Made by a program: the position numbers and the translations under genes. From Deltaproteobacteria bacterium ADurb.Bin151 (lineage in GTDB: Bacteria > Desulfobacterota > Syntrophia > Syntrophales > Smithellaceae), in NCBI GenBank assembly GCA_002070455.1, contig MWDG01000006.1, positions 1 through 64,000 on the forward strand: a stretch of 64,000 bases of DNA, read 5' to 3'. Shown piece by piece: positions 52,599-62,188 of this stretch (position 1 is the stretch's first letter; every line of letters starts with the position of its first letter). The notes under the pieces were generated by a model. That model did no database searches, was not told the origin of the DNA, and worked only from the letters and a program-made list of their open reading frames with translations.

Positions 52599-54104
52599 TT
52601 ATTCTTCAAATACTTTTACCTGCGGCACCGCAGGGGCGATCAGGCACTTAAATGCGTTGAGGCGATTGAGCTGGTTGGTTCCCTCATAAATCTGCAGAAG
52701 CTTGATGTCGCGCAGCAGTTTTTCCGCACCCGCATCCTGCCGCAACCCTCTGTGTCCCATCAGTTCGATGGCCATCTGGCAGTTTTTAACGCCAAGGTCC
52801 GTTCCCGCGTATTTCGCAACGGAAGCCCAACCCGAACAGCAGCGCTGATCTGCCGGTTTTGCGTGATCGAAATAGAGTTTGCCCATGACTCTGGATGTCA
52901 GTCCCAAATCAAGGAAGGGAGAAATGACCTTGTCAAACCAGATACGGGGCATGAAACGGAGGTATTGATAGACGGGTTTTATCTGGAGGATACGGTACAG
53001 GCCCCGCAGGCTGTTGGCATTGTTCGCCTCCGTGTAGGCGAGCCTTCCCAGAAGAACGTTTTTATACATTTCGGCAAGCAGGCATTGTGCCCATTCCTGA
53101 TTGATCAGCAGGCTGCCGTTCACTTCGGTGCTGGCTGCATATTGCAGGGCTGTTTCAAATGCGCCGCGCGCGACGCCTGTACCGAAGGCGCAGACGCCCG
53201 GACGTGTGGCGGAGACCACATAATCAATATAGCGTTGAGAAACATCTCTGTTGGGCTGACCGGAATATTTCTTCACGAGAGCCGCGCTCATGATCACCTG
53301 GTCGTCAGGGATGAAACAGTCCTCGAAGATAAGAACGCTTGCCGGGCAGGCCCGTTGCCCCATTTTGTTTTCATGCCCGCCGAAGGAAAACCCCTTGGCG
53401 CCGGTTTTGACGGCGAAGCCGATGTTTGTTTCGGAGGGCCGCCGGACATCTTCATACGCGGAAAGAACTGTCCATGTGGAAACGTGCCCCATCGAAATGA
53501 ATACCTTGGTCCCATTGACGATGTAACCGCCTTCGACACGCCTGGCGGTGCAGGTTACGCGTCCCTTGTCCAGGAGTTCGACTTCTTCGACATCCGTTCC
53601 GGCCCCCGGCTCCGTGGTGGCCAGCGCCAGCAAACAGGGTTTTCCCGACTTCTCGCCGTCAATCACCTCCCGCAGAACCCTTTTGGAGATTCTGGCGTTG
53701 CCCGATGCGACAAGGCCGGCCACAGCCAGGTAATGCACACCGATGACGTTTGCAATACCGGCACAGGCCGAGGCAACCTCTTCCAGGAAAAAGGAACTCG
53801 AAGGCATATTGTATCCCTGTCCACCGAAAATTTTCGGAATCCACATGGTATAGAAGCCCCACCGGTTTGCCTCGTCAATCAGATCCCAGGGGAGGAAATC
53901 AGGGTCTTCATGCGTGCGACGATCCAGTTTCAGGGCGAGGGGCCTTGCCACTTTTTCATTGAATTTGCGGGCAATGGCAATGGCCTTTCGGGTTTCCTTT
54001 ACCATGTGCCCGGGCATGCGGGGGCCATAGGGCAGACCGATACAGGAATCCTCAAATTTTGGGAAACCAGACAGCACGGATGCGACTTCTGACCTGCTTA
54101 ACAT
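52599..54104 (-). CDS. Acyl-CoA dehydrogenase
   Basis: A 501-aa flavoenzyme, about 110 residues longer than SCAD or MCAD and like long-chain dehydrogenases with an extended helical insertion near residues 360-420. FAD-binding LATTEPGAGTDVEE and the catalytic Glu in LLQIYEGTNQLNRL are intact. It oxidises an acyl-CoA to enoyl-CoA, passing electrons to ETF. It lies directly upstream of the Glu-less homologue. Ribosome binding site AGGAGG before ATG. The electron-transfer flavoprotein genes are not in the window. Confidence 0.88.
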   Translation of the reverse strand: MLSRSEVASVLSGFPKFEDSCIGLPYGPRMPGHMVKETRKAIAIARKFNEKVARPLALKLDRRTHEDPDFLPWDLIDEANRWGFYTMWIPKIFGGQGYNMPSSSFFLEEVASACAGIANVIGVHYLAVAGLVASGNARISKRVLREVIDGEKSGKPCLLALATTEPGAGTDVEEVELLDKGRVTCTARRVEGGYIVNGTKVFISMGHVSTWTVLSAYEDVRRPSETNIGFAVKTGAKGFSFGGHENKMGQRACPASVLIFEDCFIPDDQVIMSAALVKKYSGQPNRDVSQRYIDYVVSATRPGVCAFGTGVARGAFETALQYAASTEVNGSLLINQEWAQCLLAEMYKNVLLGRLAYTEANNANSLRGLYRILQIKPVYQYLRFMPRIWFDKVISPFLDLGLTSRVMGKLYFDHAKPADQRCCSGWASVAKYAGTDLGVKNCQMAIELMGHRGLRQDAGAEKLLRDIKLLQIYEGTNQLNRLNAFKCLIAPAVPQVKVFEE

Positions 54105-54193
54105 GAAAACCTCCTGTTTTGTCCCGTATAGGCTGGACTGGCTGTGATCCCCCGTAGCTTGCTGCGAAATGGTTGATTCCCGCTGGTATCTGG

Positions 54194-55105
54194 TTACAAC
54201 ACCCGATGAGACGCTCCGTTCATATGTTTTTTCAGAAACCGGATCTGATCTCCGACAGTTTGCTGAAAAAGCGGTGGAACATACACATCGAAATGTCCGC
54301 AGGGATAAACCAGGAGTTCGCCTTTCGGTGCGTTCTTCGCTGCCTTTACTGCCGGCTTCACGGGGGTTGTGAGATCATTGGCGGCAACTTGTACCAGCCA
54401 GGGGATGTTCAAAAGTTTTGCCAGTCGCCCGGGTGAATAAAGACCCACAGACAGGAAAATCCTTGCTGCAACCCTTTCGTCTGCTTCGAATCCCGGTGGA
54501 TAAAGCTTCTTCACCCCTTCCACCACGCCGGGGGCGGTCATGGCGGCCAGGTCCCCGGGAAAACCAAATGCAGGGACATAGCAGGGTTTGCGGCCCATTA
54601 TCCTGTTTGCCAGATCAAGCAGGGCGGCTGTTCCCAGCCGGATGCTCTGTGCGGGACCGCTTGCCGCCGCTGTGGCGAAACCGCTGATGTGCGGTGCCTG
54701 TGAGATGACTGCGGTGATGTCGGGGTCCTGATCCTTCGCGGCTATTTCAAGAACATGGCCTCCGCTGAACGATGTGCCCCAGAGAACCATCCGGTGCGAA
54801 TCCACAGCCGGTAATCCTTTGGCAAACCGGATCGCGGCGCGCCAGTCCTGATGCTGTTTTTTGATGTCGAGGATCTGCCGGGGATCGCCTTCGCTGTCGC
54901 CAAAATGTCGGTAGTCAAAAACCAGGGCGTGGTATCCGGCCTCGGCAAAGGCTTCGGCATACGCGTCAAGGCGCAGTTCCTTGACTCCGCAGAAGCCATG
55001 GGCAAGAACAACGCATGGCGCATTGGCCTTGCCGGGGGCTTTGAAAAACCAGCCCCGGCATTTTAATCCTTCTGATATGAAATGAATGTCTTTTCTGTTC
55101 CCCAT
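54194..55105 (-). CDS. Alpha/beta hydrolase, first gene of the TetR-divergent operon
   Basis: A 303-aa cytoplasmic hydrolase: oxyanion-hole region VVLAHGFCGVKE, DYRHFGDSEG and nucleophile elbow GTSFSGG, with a late GHFDVYVP giving the catalytic His. Such proteins cleave esters, thioesters or C-C bonds; in a catabolic operon it could release the carboxylic acid or act on a CoA-ester intermediate. It starts 95 bases from the divergent TetR gene, and 89 bases separate it from the dehydrogenase, so an internal promoter is possible. Confidence 0.8.
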   Translation of the reverse strand: MGNRKDIHFISEGLKCRGWFFKAPGKANAPCVVLAHGFCGVKELRLDAYAEAFAEAGYHALVFDYRHFGDSEGDPRQILDIKKQHQDWRAAIRFAKGLPAVDSHRMVLWGTSFSGGHVLEIAAKDQDPDITAVISQAPHISGFATAAASGPAQSIRLGTAALLDLANRIMGRKPCYVPAFGFPGDLAAMTAPGVVEGVKKLYPPGFEADERVAARIFLSVGLYSPGRLAKLLNIPWLVQVAANDLTTPVKPAVKAAKNAPKGELLVYPCGHFDVYVPPLFQQTVGDQIRFLKKHMNGASHRVL

Positions 55106-55132
55106 GGGATATCCCTTGCCTGAACAAAAAAT

Positions 55133-55152
55133 CTGACATTAAAGATTGTCAG
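55133..55152. promoter_or_regulatory. Operator-like dyad 1 in the TetR intergenic region
   Basis: CTGACA-N8-TGTCAG, a 20-bp dyad. A near-identical copy with the same eight-base spacer lies 43 bp away, centre to centre. It sits between the divergent hydrolase operon and the TetR gene, the normal place for a TetR operator. Confidence 0.6.
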
Positions 55153-55175
55153 TTTCGTATCAGATCTCCTTGACT

Positions 55176-55195
55176 TTGACAAGAGATATTGTCAG
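55176..55195. promoter_or_regulatory. Operator-like dyad 2 in the TetR intergenic region
   Basis: TTGACA-N8-TGTCAG, differing from dyad 1 at one arm base. It ends four bases before the TetR ATG, so binding would block TetR transcription or early initiation. The 43-bp centre distance is close to four helical turns. Confidence 0.6.
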
Positions 55196-55199
55196 AATT

Positions 55200-55871
55200 A
55201 TGTCCATGAAAACGAAAAAAACAAGGAGCCGGGTATACGGGGGTATCAAAGCGAACCTGAGACAGGCCGAACGACGGAAAAAGCTGATCGAAGCGGGCCT
55301 TGAAGCTTTCGGAACGAAGGGCTACGCGAAGACAAACATCAAAATGATCTGTGGTATTGCGGGTCTGACGGAACGGTATTTTTATGAATCGTTTCGACAT
55401 AAGGAGGATCTGCTGCGCGTCGTATACAGGGAGCTGATCGACGAGGGTCAGCGCGATGCCATGGCAGCCCTGGAAGATAACGAGGGTACCCCCGTGGATG
55501 CAGCTGCACGGGTGTTACGAATGTTTTATCAGCGTTTTTATCAGGATCCCCGACGGGCGCAGATCCAGCTTTTTGAAATTCTGGGGGTCAGTAAAAATAT
55601 AGACAGGGAATACCAGAACGCCATGCGTCTGCTGGCCGACCTGGTCAGACTTTTCTTATACAAGGTATTTCCCAGGATCCATGAAGAAAAGCTCAGCAGG
55701 AGCATTATTCCGACCGGTCTGGCGGGATCGATCATCATGATTGCTCATGAATGGGTTCTCAATGGTTTTGTAACCCCGCTGGATGACATTATTTCCGAAT
55801 GCATGGATCTTTTTATGGCCATGGGGAAACACCTGAATAAAAAGTCGGGATCGCGAAGCGAGCGGGCATGA
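55200..55871 (+). CDS. TetR/AcrR family transcriptional regulator
   Basis: A 223-aa regulator. The N-terminal helix-turn-helix (about 28-75: EAFGTKGYAKTNIKMICGI, then LTERYFYESFRHKEDLL) is typical of TetR, and a mostly helical ligand/dimer domain follows. It diverges from the hydrolase/dehydrogenase operon with two matching dyads between, suggesting it represses that operon and itself and is relieved by a pathway metabolite. The start has no clear ribosome binding site; ATG at 55200 or 55206 are both possible. Confidence 0.85.
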   Translation: MSMKTKKTRSRVYGGIKANLRQAERRKKLIEAGLEAFGTKGYAKTNIKMICGIAGLTERYFYESFRHKEDLLRVVYRELIDEGQRDAMAALEDNEGTPVDAAARVLRMFYQRFYQDPRRAQIQLFEILGVSKNIDREYQNAMRLLADLVRLFLYKVFPRIHEEKLSRSIIPTGLAGSIIMIAHEWVLNGFVTPLDDIISECMDLFMAMGKHLNKKSGSRSERA

Positions 55872-55921
55872 TGCCGCTTTTTGCAATGAATATAAATGAA
55901 ATGTGAAAGAGATGGCTGCGT

Positions 55922-56467
55922 ATGAAAGAGCTTTTTGAATGGATCATCAATCTTGTCTATAAGGCGGCAACAGGTACTAAAAGAATTCGAATCATCCTTA
56001 CTCCACTGTTTGGCTTTATTTTTTTCTGCATTGTACTGTTTCTGATCTTGATTTCCTTCCGCCTCGATCATTTCTGGAGATTGCCTGAATTCATTTCAAA
56101 GCCTTTGAGCATTGCCGTTTCGGCGCCCTTTTTGATTTTGGGTTCCTTATTGTGGTTATGGTGTGCGGTGAAATTCCTGAAAACGAAAGGGACTCCCGTA
56201 CCCGTGAACCCGCCGCCAAAATTGGTGACTGACGGACCCTACGCTTATTCACGCAATCCGATGATGACCGGTCTTTTTATGGTATTGGCCGGGATCGGTA
56301 TTTTGTCCGGTTCAATAACGCTCACTTTTGTCATGACGCCGCTGTTTGTTTTGATGAGCATCCTGGAATTCAAGTATATTGAGGAACCGGAACTGGAGAA
56401 GCGTTTTGGACAGGAATACCATGAATATAAAGAAAGAACCCCGATCATTATTCCAAAGATCCGCTGA
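55922..56467 (+). CDS. Isoprenylcysteine carboxyl methyltransferase-like membrane protein
   Basis: A 181-aa membrane protein with about four to five hydrophobic segments. The C-terminal half has the ICMT/PEMT methyltransferase signature: LVTDGPYAYSRNPMMTG and EEPELEKRFGQEYHEYK, which bind SAM and the lipid-proximal substrate in related enzymes. Bacterial members methylate unknown carboxyl groups or lipids. It is 50 bases after the TetR gene on the same strand and may belong to the same regulated locus. Confidence 0.8.
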   Translation: MKELFEWIINLVYKAATGTKRIRIILTPLFGFIFFCIVLFLILISFRLDHFWRLPEFISKPLSIAVSAPFLILGSLLWLWCAVKFLKTKGTPVPVNPPPKLVTDGPYAYSRNPMMTGLFMVLAGIGILSGSITLTFVMTPLFVLMSILEFKYIEEPELEKRFGQEYHEYKERTPIIIPKIR

Positions 56468-56902
56468 CAGATTGAATATCAGATTTGTCTTACACTGATT
56501 ATCCTCAAGATCAATTCATCGTTACCAGTGTCGTATTTCTTTTCAAGTCCAGACAATTAAAAATAATATCTATATACATGCAGTTAAGTGGTTTTTTTCA
56601 AAAAACATGTGTTTGATTTGTCTGAAAGTGTCGGGTCTCTTGACAGTTCTTTATTTTGTTTTCGGGTTTGTATACACGATATCATCGAATAAAAGATATT
56701 TTTAATTTTTGTAAACCCTTACTTATAAAGACATAGTTTGAATTGTAATGCATTGTCTTAATTATTTAAGCAACTTGGAGCACAGTTTGTGCATAGAAAC
56801 TTGTGTAGATAACATAAGGATCGGATTTTCAAATTTGATTTTTAGATCGCCAAAAAGAGCATTTAGTGGAAGAGGGGCAACTAAATTTCAAGGAGGGTCA
56901 CC
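56468..56902. other. AT-rich intergenic region
   Basis: 435 bases without a convincing gene. TTGACA at 56640-56645 and TATACA at 56671-56676 are 25 bases apart, too far for one standard promoter. A short open frame at 56748-56951 has no ribosome binding site and overlaps the next gene. Confidence 0.4.
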
Positions 56903-57217
56903 ATGTTATATGTCAACCGCACAGACAAAAAGGATTTCCATAAGGCTTTAATCAGAGATCAGGAAGAAAATGTCCGTTTTAGTGAAAAACTCATTGAGTG
57001 TTACCAGGAGATGGAAAAGAGGTATTCCTGTTCAGCTGACCAGTCACAGGAAGACAGGGACAAAACCGAAAAATACAGGAAGATGATCAGGGAATGGGAA
57101 GATAGCCTGCAGTTGGCCAGGAGCAGGTTAGTGAAAACGAAAAGAGAGTATGAAGAGATTTTCGGGGGGAATGGAGGCCTGACGCTTGCCCAGGATGAAT
57201 TATGCAATGAACCTTGA
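56903..57217 (+). CDS. Coiled-coil protein, 104 aa, unknown function
   Basis: A soluble, charged protein, strongly alpha-helical. Glu/Lys/Arg-rich heptads between about 15 and 88 (EKLIECYQEMEKRY, DKTEKYRKMIREWEDSL) predict a coiled coil. No signal, membrane segment or known family. The ATG has an excellent ribosome binding site (CAAGGAGGGTCACC), which supports translation. It stands alone in AT-rich flanks and is followed by a terminator. Confidence 0.65.
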   Translation: MLYVNRTDKKDFHKALIRDQEENVRFSEKLIECYQEMEKRYSCSADQSQEDRDKTEKYRKMIREWEDSLQLARSRLVKTKREYEEIFGGNGGLTLAQDELCNEP

Positions 57218-57548
57218 AACGATTAGGGAAAAAGGTTCAGGTAGTGAAGATCTTCAATCAAAAAATATTCACTTGACTCCGCAACTTATTAAGATAAAAA
57301 TTTAATCAATTAAATGAAAAAAGGTGAATGATTGAAGCATTCGTCCGAATCCGTTTACAAGAATCATCATAGAAAGAAATGATTAAATCCCCGTTTCTCA
57401 TCAAGAGTTCGGGGATTTTATTTTTAGTGTGATTAATTAAAAGGGATGAAATCGTTTGTAGCCGGTAGGCAGCAACCGTTCATAAAAATCGTATCACAAG
57501 CACATGCGGGATTTCCCGAATAATGATTTATAAAGAGAGCGTTTTTTT
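57218..57548. other. Intergenic region containing a terminator
   Basis: 331 bases between the coiled-coil and SdsA-like genes. The terminator at 57385-57425 is the only clear feature. No small gene with a ribosome binding site seen. Confidence 0.5.
57385..57425 (+). terminator. Rho-independent terminator
   Basis: A 9-bp stem AAATCCCCG/CGGGGATTT with a 16-base loop that can form a small inner stem, followed by TATTTTT. It lies about 170 bases after the coiled-coil gene, so it may serve a longer 3' transcript. Confidence 0.65.
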
Positions 57549-59519
57549 ATGAAAACCTTTTACGCTATTTTTCTTTGTCTGGCACTTCCGGGAATGATTG
57601 CCGGCTGCGTCGTTAAACATTCCGGAATCGGCGGTGTTGCGGGCGATGCAACAACTGCAACGCTGATGGCAAATGAGAATTTCTCTCACTTAAAGAAACT
57701 CGACAACCCGAAAGATTACGATGATGCTAAACGGGGGCTGATTGCCAGGCCGCATGGAAAGATCACCAATTCGGAAGGAGTGGTGCTGATCGATTTCGAC
57801 GCATTTATGTTTGTGGAAGGCAAGGCGCCCGGGACAGTCAACCCGAGTCTCTGGAGACATGCCCTTCTCAATGCCCAAATCGGTTTGTTTAAGGTGTCGG
57901 AAGGCATCTATCAACTGCGTGGTTTTGATATTGCCAACATGACCTTGATTGAAGGAAAGACCGGTTGGATTGTCATAGATGCATTGACCTGCCGGGAAAG
58001 TGCAGAAGCAGCCATCCGCTTCGCAAGGATGCATCTGGGATACAAACCAGTCTCCGCGGTGATTTTCACACACAGTCATATCGACCATTTCGGCGGTGCT
58101 TTGGGAGTGATCTCTCCCGGGGAGGTGTCCCGGCGTAAAATTCAGGTCATCGCGCCTGAGGGATTTATGGAAGAGGCTGTCAGTGAAAATATTTTAGTCG
58201 GGACCGCCATGGCGCGACGGGCGGGCTATCAGTTTGGTATGGCTCTCAAGCGCTCCGCCAAAGGAATGGTTGACACGGGATTAGGCAAGGCCGTTGCGTC
58301 GGGCACTTGTGGCATTCTGGCTCCCAATATCGTCATCAGGCAGTCCCGGGAGGCTATGGTCGTTGACGGCATACGCTTCGTCTTCTATAATGTGCCGGGG
58401 GCTGAAGCTCCCGCAGAGCTGACCTTTCTTCTTCCTGATAAGAAAGCTTATTGCGGGGCTGAAATTCTGAGTCATACCATGCACAACCTCCTGCCGGTGC
58501 GGGGTGCAAAGGTGCGCGATGCTTTACGCTGGGCGGGCTATCTGCAACAGGCGTTGGAGCATGCCGGCGATGCCGAAGTCTGTTTCAACACACACCACCA
58601 CCCGATCTGGGGCCGGACGCACATTGCCAGGTTCATCACCATGCATCGCGACGTTTACAAATACACGCATGACCAGACAGTGCGTCTCATCAATGCCGGC
58701 TATACGGCGCGCGAAATTGCCGACAGGATCAAACTGCCCGACTCTCTTGAAAACTATGTTTCCAGCCGCGGCTATTATGGCGACCTGCGACACAACGTCA
58801 AGGCGGTCTATCAATTCTATATGGGCTTCTACGACGGAAATCCGGCAAATTTGAACCCGCTGCCGCCTGAAGAGTCGGCCAGGCGATACCTCGATCTTGC
58901 CGGTGGCGCAGGCAGGATGATTGAAGCCGCGCAGGACGCATTCGACAAGGGAGATTATCGCTGGAGCGCCGAACTGTTGAACCATGTTGTATTTGCTGAG
59001 CCTGGAAACGAAAAAGCCATCGAACTGCTGGCCTGCACCTATGAGCAGATGGGCTACATGGCCGAAGCAGCCACCTGGCGAAACAGCTATCTGACAGCGG
59101 CCTTCGAATTGCGGAAGGGTCCCCCGAAAAAGGGCATTGATAGAAGCTCTGTCATCGACATGCTCATGCAGACACCGACAGAGCATTTCCTTGATGCCAT
59201 GGCGGCAAGCCTCGATGGTCCGTCTGCGGAGGGGAAAGATCTCTCCATCAATCTTGTCTTTTCCGATACGGGGGAATCTTATGTGCTCTGGATAGAAAAT
59301 GCGGTGTTGCATCACAGAAAAGCAGCTCCCGCAGCCAATGTCAATGCAACCGTTACACTGACCAGGAATCTTTTTATTAAAATGATAACCGGTACTGCCG
59401 GCGTGAAGGACACACTGATGAACAGCAAACTGAAAATTGACGGCAGCAGAATAGATCTGGTCCGCTTCTTCGCGCTGATCGACAGAGCAACAGGCACGTT
59501 TGCCATTGTGACGCCATAG
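57549..59519 (+). CDS. SdsA/BDS1-type alkyl sulfatase homologue, lipoprotein
   Basis: A 656-aa metallo-beta-lactamase-fold enzyme of the linear alkylsulfatase family. The signal has a lipobox (MIAGC), so it should be membrane-anchored. The metal motif HSHIDHFGG is complete, and THHHPIWG plus a GAEAPAELTF segment are the sulfatase-specific landmarks. A helical dimerisation domain and a C-terminal SCP2-like domain (NLVFSDTGESYVLW) follow. It may cleave alkyl sulfates to release sulfate, or other esters. It is 68 bases upstream of an amidase. Confidence 0.85.
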   Translation: MKTFYAIFLCLALPGMIAGCVVKHSGIGGVAGDATTATLMANENFSHLKKLDNPKDYDDAKRGLIARPHGKITNSEGVVLIDFDAFMFVEGKAPGTVNPSLWRHALLNAQIGLFKVSEGIYQLRGFDIANMTLIEGKTGWIVIDALTCRESAEAAIRFARMHLGYKPVSAVIFTHSHIDHFGGALGVISPGEVSRRKIQVIAPEGFMEEAVSENILVGTAMARRAGYQFGMALKRSAKGMVDTGLGKAVASGTCGILAPNIVIRQSREAMVVDGIRFVFYNVPGAEAPAELTFLLPDKKAYCGAEILSHTMHNLLPVRGAKVRDALRWAGYLQQALEHAGDAEVCFNTHHHPIWGRTHIARFITMHRDVYKYTHDQTVRLINAGYTAREIADRIKLPDSLENYVSSRGYYGDLRHNVKAVYQFYMGFYDGNPANLNPLPPEESARRYLDLAGGAGRMIEAAQDAFDKGDYRWSAELLNHVVFAEPGNEKAIELLACTYEQMGYMAEAATWRNSYLTAAFELRKGPPKKGIDRSSVIDMLMQTPTEHFLDAMAASLDGPSAEGKDLSINLVFSDTGESYVLWIENAVLHHRKAAPAANVNATVTLTRNLFIKMITGTAGVKDTLMNSKLKIDGSRIDLVRFFALIDRATGTFAIVTP

Positions 59520-59587
59520 ACTTATCTTGAGATACAGGATCGTGCTTTCTATAATTTGCCAACAAAAAGGATGTCTTTGTCAATCTT

Positions 59588-61003
59588 ATGAATGAACAAA
59601 ATAAACGGGTAAGCGCCTTTTGCAGTGACGCCTTGGGAACTCTCGATGGCGTCGGAATCGCGGAAAGAATATCTTCGGGAGAAATCAGCGCCGCTGAAGC
59701 GGTTGACGCCGCAATAGCGCGCGCGAAGTCGGTTAATCCGGCACTCAACGCCATTGTCACAGAGACCTTTGACACCGCCCGCGCGCAGGTTAAAGATCCT
59801 GTCACCGGCTCTTTTGCGGGAGTACCTTCTTTTATCAAAGACAATGAAGATGTGCAGGGTGCTCCGACGCTATGGGGCACCAGGGCTGTGCCAAATAAAC
59901 CCGCCGGAAAATCGAGCAGATTTGTGAAACAGTTTTTTTCGACAGGCCTTGTCTGTTTAGGAAAAACCGCTTTGCCGGAATTCGGCTTAACGGCAACAAC
60001 GGAATCTCTTGCTTTCGGCACAACTCGTAACCCTTGGCATACGGATTATTCTACCGGTGGATCTTCGGGCGGGTCGGCGGCGCTCGTGGCTTCCGGTGTC
60101 GTTCCCCTCGCACATGGCAATGATGGCGGTGGCTCTATTCGCATTCCGGCGTCGTGCTGTGGACTGGTTGGTCTCAAGCCTTCACGGGGGAGGCTTGAAC
60201 GTGTAGAAGGATCGCGGCTCATGCCGGTCGACATCGTTTACGAGGGTATTTTAACACGGACGGTTCGGGATACGGCCACCTTTTATCATGGGGCGGAGAA
60301 ATATCGCCGTGCTCCCCGAATGCCTGAAATCGGAGACGTAAAGCACCCGGGGAAGAAACGCCTGCGCATCGCTCTTTTCACAGATTTACCTTACGCTACG
60401 CCTGCACACTCCGAGTCAGCCGATCTGGTATACCGCACCGGAGATCTCTGCGAAGAACTCGGCCATACGGTGAGGGAAATCCCCTGTCCCTGTGATGCGC
60501 AGATGGCAGACGACTTTATCATCTACTGGGGGATGCTGGCCTTTTCCTTCAGATTTTATGGGAGGTTAATCATCAGCCGGGGCTTCGATCGAAGCAGGCT
60601 GGAAGACTGGACGATCAATCTCAGCCGCCTGTTTTTGAAAAAATCATTTAAAGCACCGGGCGTGATAAAAAGGTTACGCAGATTTGCCACCCTGTATAAT
60701 GATATCTTCAGCACCTGCGATATACTGATCAATCCGTCGCTGGCCCACCCCGTTCCAAAAGTTGGTTATTTGGGACCGGAGGTTCCCTTTGATGAAGCTT
60801 TTGAACGGATCAGGAATTATGTTGCTTTTACTCCGCTGCAGAATGTCAGCGGCGCCCCGGCCATATCGCTTCCGCTGGGATTCAGCAATAACGGCCTTCC
60901 CCTGGGGGTCCAGTTTGGTGCCGCCTTCGGCCGTGAAAGGGAACTCCTCGAACTTGCCTTTGAGCTGGAGGAAGCCAGGCCGTGGCCGATGATCGGACAA
61001 TGA
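59588..61003 (+). CDS. Amidase-signature family hydrolase
   Basis: A 471-aa enzyme of the amidase signature family. The Ser-Ser-Lys triad is intact: Lys84 in [11 protein letters not shown], a Ser in the GGSSGGSAA loop (about 157-165), and nucleophile Ser183 in [11 protein letters not shown]. These enzymes hydrolyse amides, including fatty acid and aryl amides; GatA is a relative, but no gatB or gatC is adjacent, so transamidation is unlikely. The proximity to the sulfatase homologue suggests a shared scavenging role. Confidence 0.85.
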   Translation: MNEQNKRVSAFCSDALGTLDGVGIAERISSGEISAAEAVDAAIARAKSVNPALNAIVTETFDTARAQVKDPVTGSFAGVPSFIKDNEDVQGAPTLWGTRAVPNKPAGKSSRFVKQFFSTGLVCLGKTALPEFGLTATTESLAFGTTRNPWHTDYSTGGSSGGSAALVASGVVPLAHGNDGGGSIRIPASCCGLVGLKPSRGRLERVEGSRLMPVDIVYEGILTRTVRDTATFYHGAEKYRRAPRMPEIGDVKHPGKKRLRIALFTDLPYATPAHSESADLVYRTGDLCEELGHTVREIPCPCDAQMADDFIIYWGMLAFSFRFYGRLIISRGFDRSRLEDWTINLSRLFLKKSFKAPGVIKRLRRFATLYNDIFSTCDILINPSLAHPVPKVGYLGPEVPFDEAFERIRNYVAFTPLQNVSGAPAISLPLGFSNNGLPLGVQFGAAFGRERELLELAFELEEARPWPMIGQ

Positions 61004-61035
61004 TATGAAACGTGAAACCTTAATGGAACTCTAGC

Positions 61036-62169
61036 CTAATCCGTTTTTATAAACGATTTTTCCCGGTGGCGTTGAAGGGCCAGTTCAACTAGGCGATCGA
61101 GAAGCCTGTGGTATTCCAGGCCGGTGGCCGCCCATAGCTTGGGGTACATGCTGATGCTGGTAAAACCGGGCAGGGTGTTGATCTCGTTTAAATAAAAACG
61201 GTTTGTCTTTTTCTCCAGAAAAAAATCAACGCGTGCCATAGAATTGCAATTAAGCGCTTTGAAGCCCATGACAGCGGATTTGCGGATCTCCGCTGAGAGT
61301 CTGGTGGGAATCTTTGCCGGAATATTCATCTTCGCACCGTCGGGATCAAGATATTTGGCTTCATAGGAATAAAATTCATGCAGGGGCAGGATTTCACCCG
61401 TTATGGATGCTTCCGGTTTTTCATTGCCAAGTACGGCGCACTCAATTTCGCGGCAGTCAATGCCTGTTTCAATCATGATCCTTGTGTCGTACTGAAAGGC
61501 GAAATCAATCGCCTGTGCCAGGTCTTTTTTCACTTTCACCTTTTTGATTCCGACAGAAGAACCGGTGCACAAGGGCTTGACAAAAACCGGCAGACTAAGT
61601 TTTTTTACTGCTCTGCGCAGGATTTTTTCAGGTGCTTCCCGCCACTCATGCCTGCTGATCGTGATCCACGGGACCACCGGGATACCGGCTTCCTTCAGCA
61701 GCCGCTTGGCGATGTCCTTGTCCATGCCGACGGCGGAACCGGCCACATCCACCCCCACATAGGGCACCATAGCCAGCTCCAGCAGCCCTTGCAAAGTTCC
61801 ATCTTCGCCATATGTGCCGTGCAGAACGGGAAAGACCAGATCAACCGCAACTTTTTCACCCTTCTTTTCGAGATTGTAAATATGCAGTTTACCTTGCTGT
61901 TCGAAATGATTGACCAGCCAACATCCCCGTTTTTTCAAAGACAGGACTTTCCCGAATGCTTGATCATTTATAATTTCCGGTTGATCCTGAACGTACCAAC
62001 GCCCGTCGCGGTCAATCCCGATGGCGATGATATCGTACTTTGATTTGTCCAGTGCCGCGACAACGGATGCCGCGGAACAAAGCGAGACATCATGTTCTCC
62101 TGAACGGCCTCCGTATAAAACACCGATTTTCAATTTAGATAAGAGGCTGGTTTTTTTTGGGGGGCGCAT
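61036..62169 (-). CDS. ddl: D-alanine-D-alanine ligase
   Basis: Makes D-Ala-D-Ala for peptidoglycan. A 377-aa ATP-grasp protein: N-terminal [15 protein letters not shown], the [17 protein letters not shown] loop, [16 protein letters not shown] and the metal-binding [15 protein letters not shown]. Normal length for the Ddl class with an N-terminal extension. ATG at 62169 with AAGGA. Upstream are an outer-membrane barrel gene and MlaA. Confidence 0.92.
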   Translation of the reverse strand: MRPPKKTSLLSKLKIGVLYGGRSGEHDVSLCSAASVVAALDKSKYDIIAIGIDRDGRWYVQDQPEIINDQAFGKVLSLKKRGCWLVNHFEQQGKLHIYNLEKKGEKVAVDLVFPVLHGTYGEDGTLQGLLELAMVPYVGVDVAGSAVGMDKDIAKRLLKEAGIPVVPWITISRHEWREAPEKILRRAVKKLSLPVFVKPLCTGSSVGIKKVKVKKDLAQAIDFAFQYDTRIMIETGIDCREIECAVLGNEKPEASITGEILPLHEFYSYEAKYLDPDGAKMNIPAKIPTRLSAEIRKSAVMGFKALNCNSMARVDFFLEKKTNRFYLNEINTLPGFTSISMYPKLWAATGLEYHRLLDRLVELALQRHREKSFIKTD

Positions 62170-62188
62170 ATTTTTATATCCTTATATT

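Noticed and set aside
52752-54092. 446-codon frame antisense to the acyl-CoA dehydrogenase
   Set aside because: No ribosome binding site or recognisable family; the opposite strand is clearly an acyl-CoA dehydrogenase.
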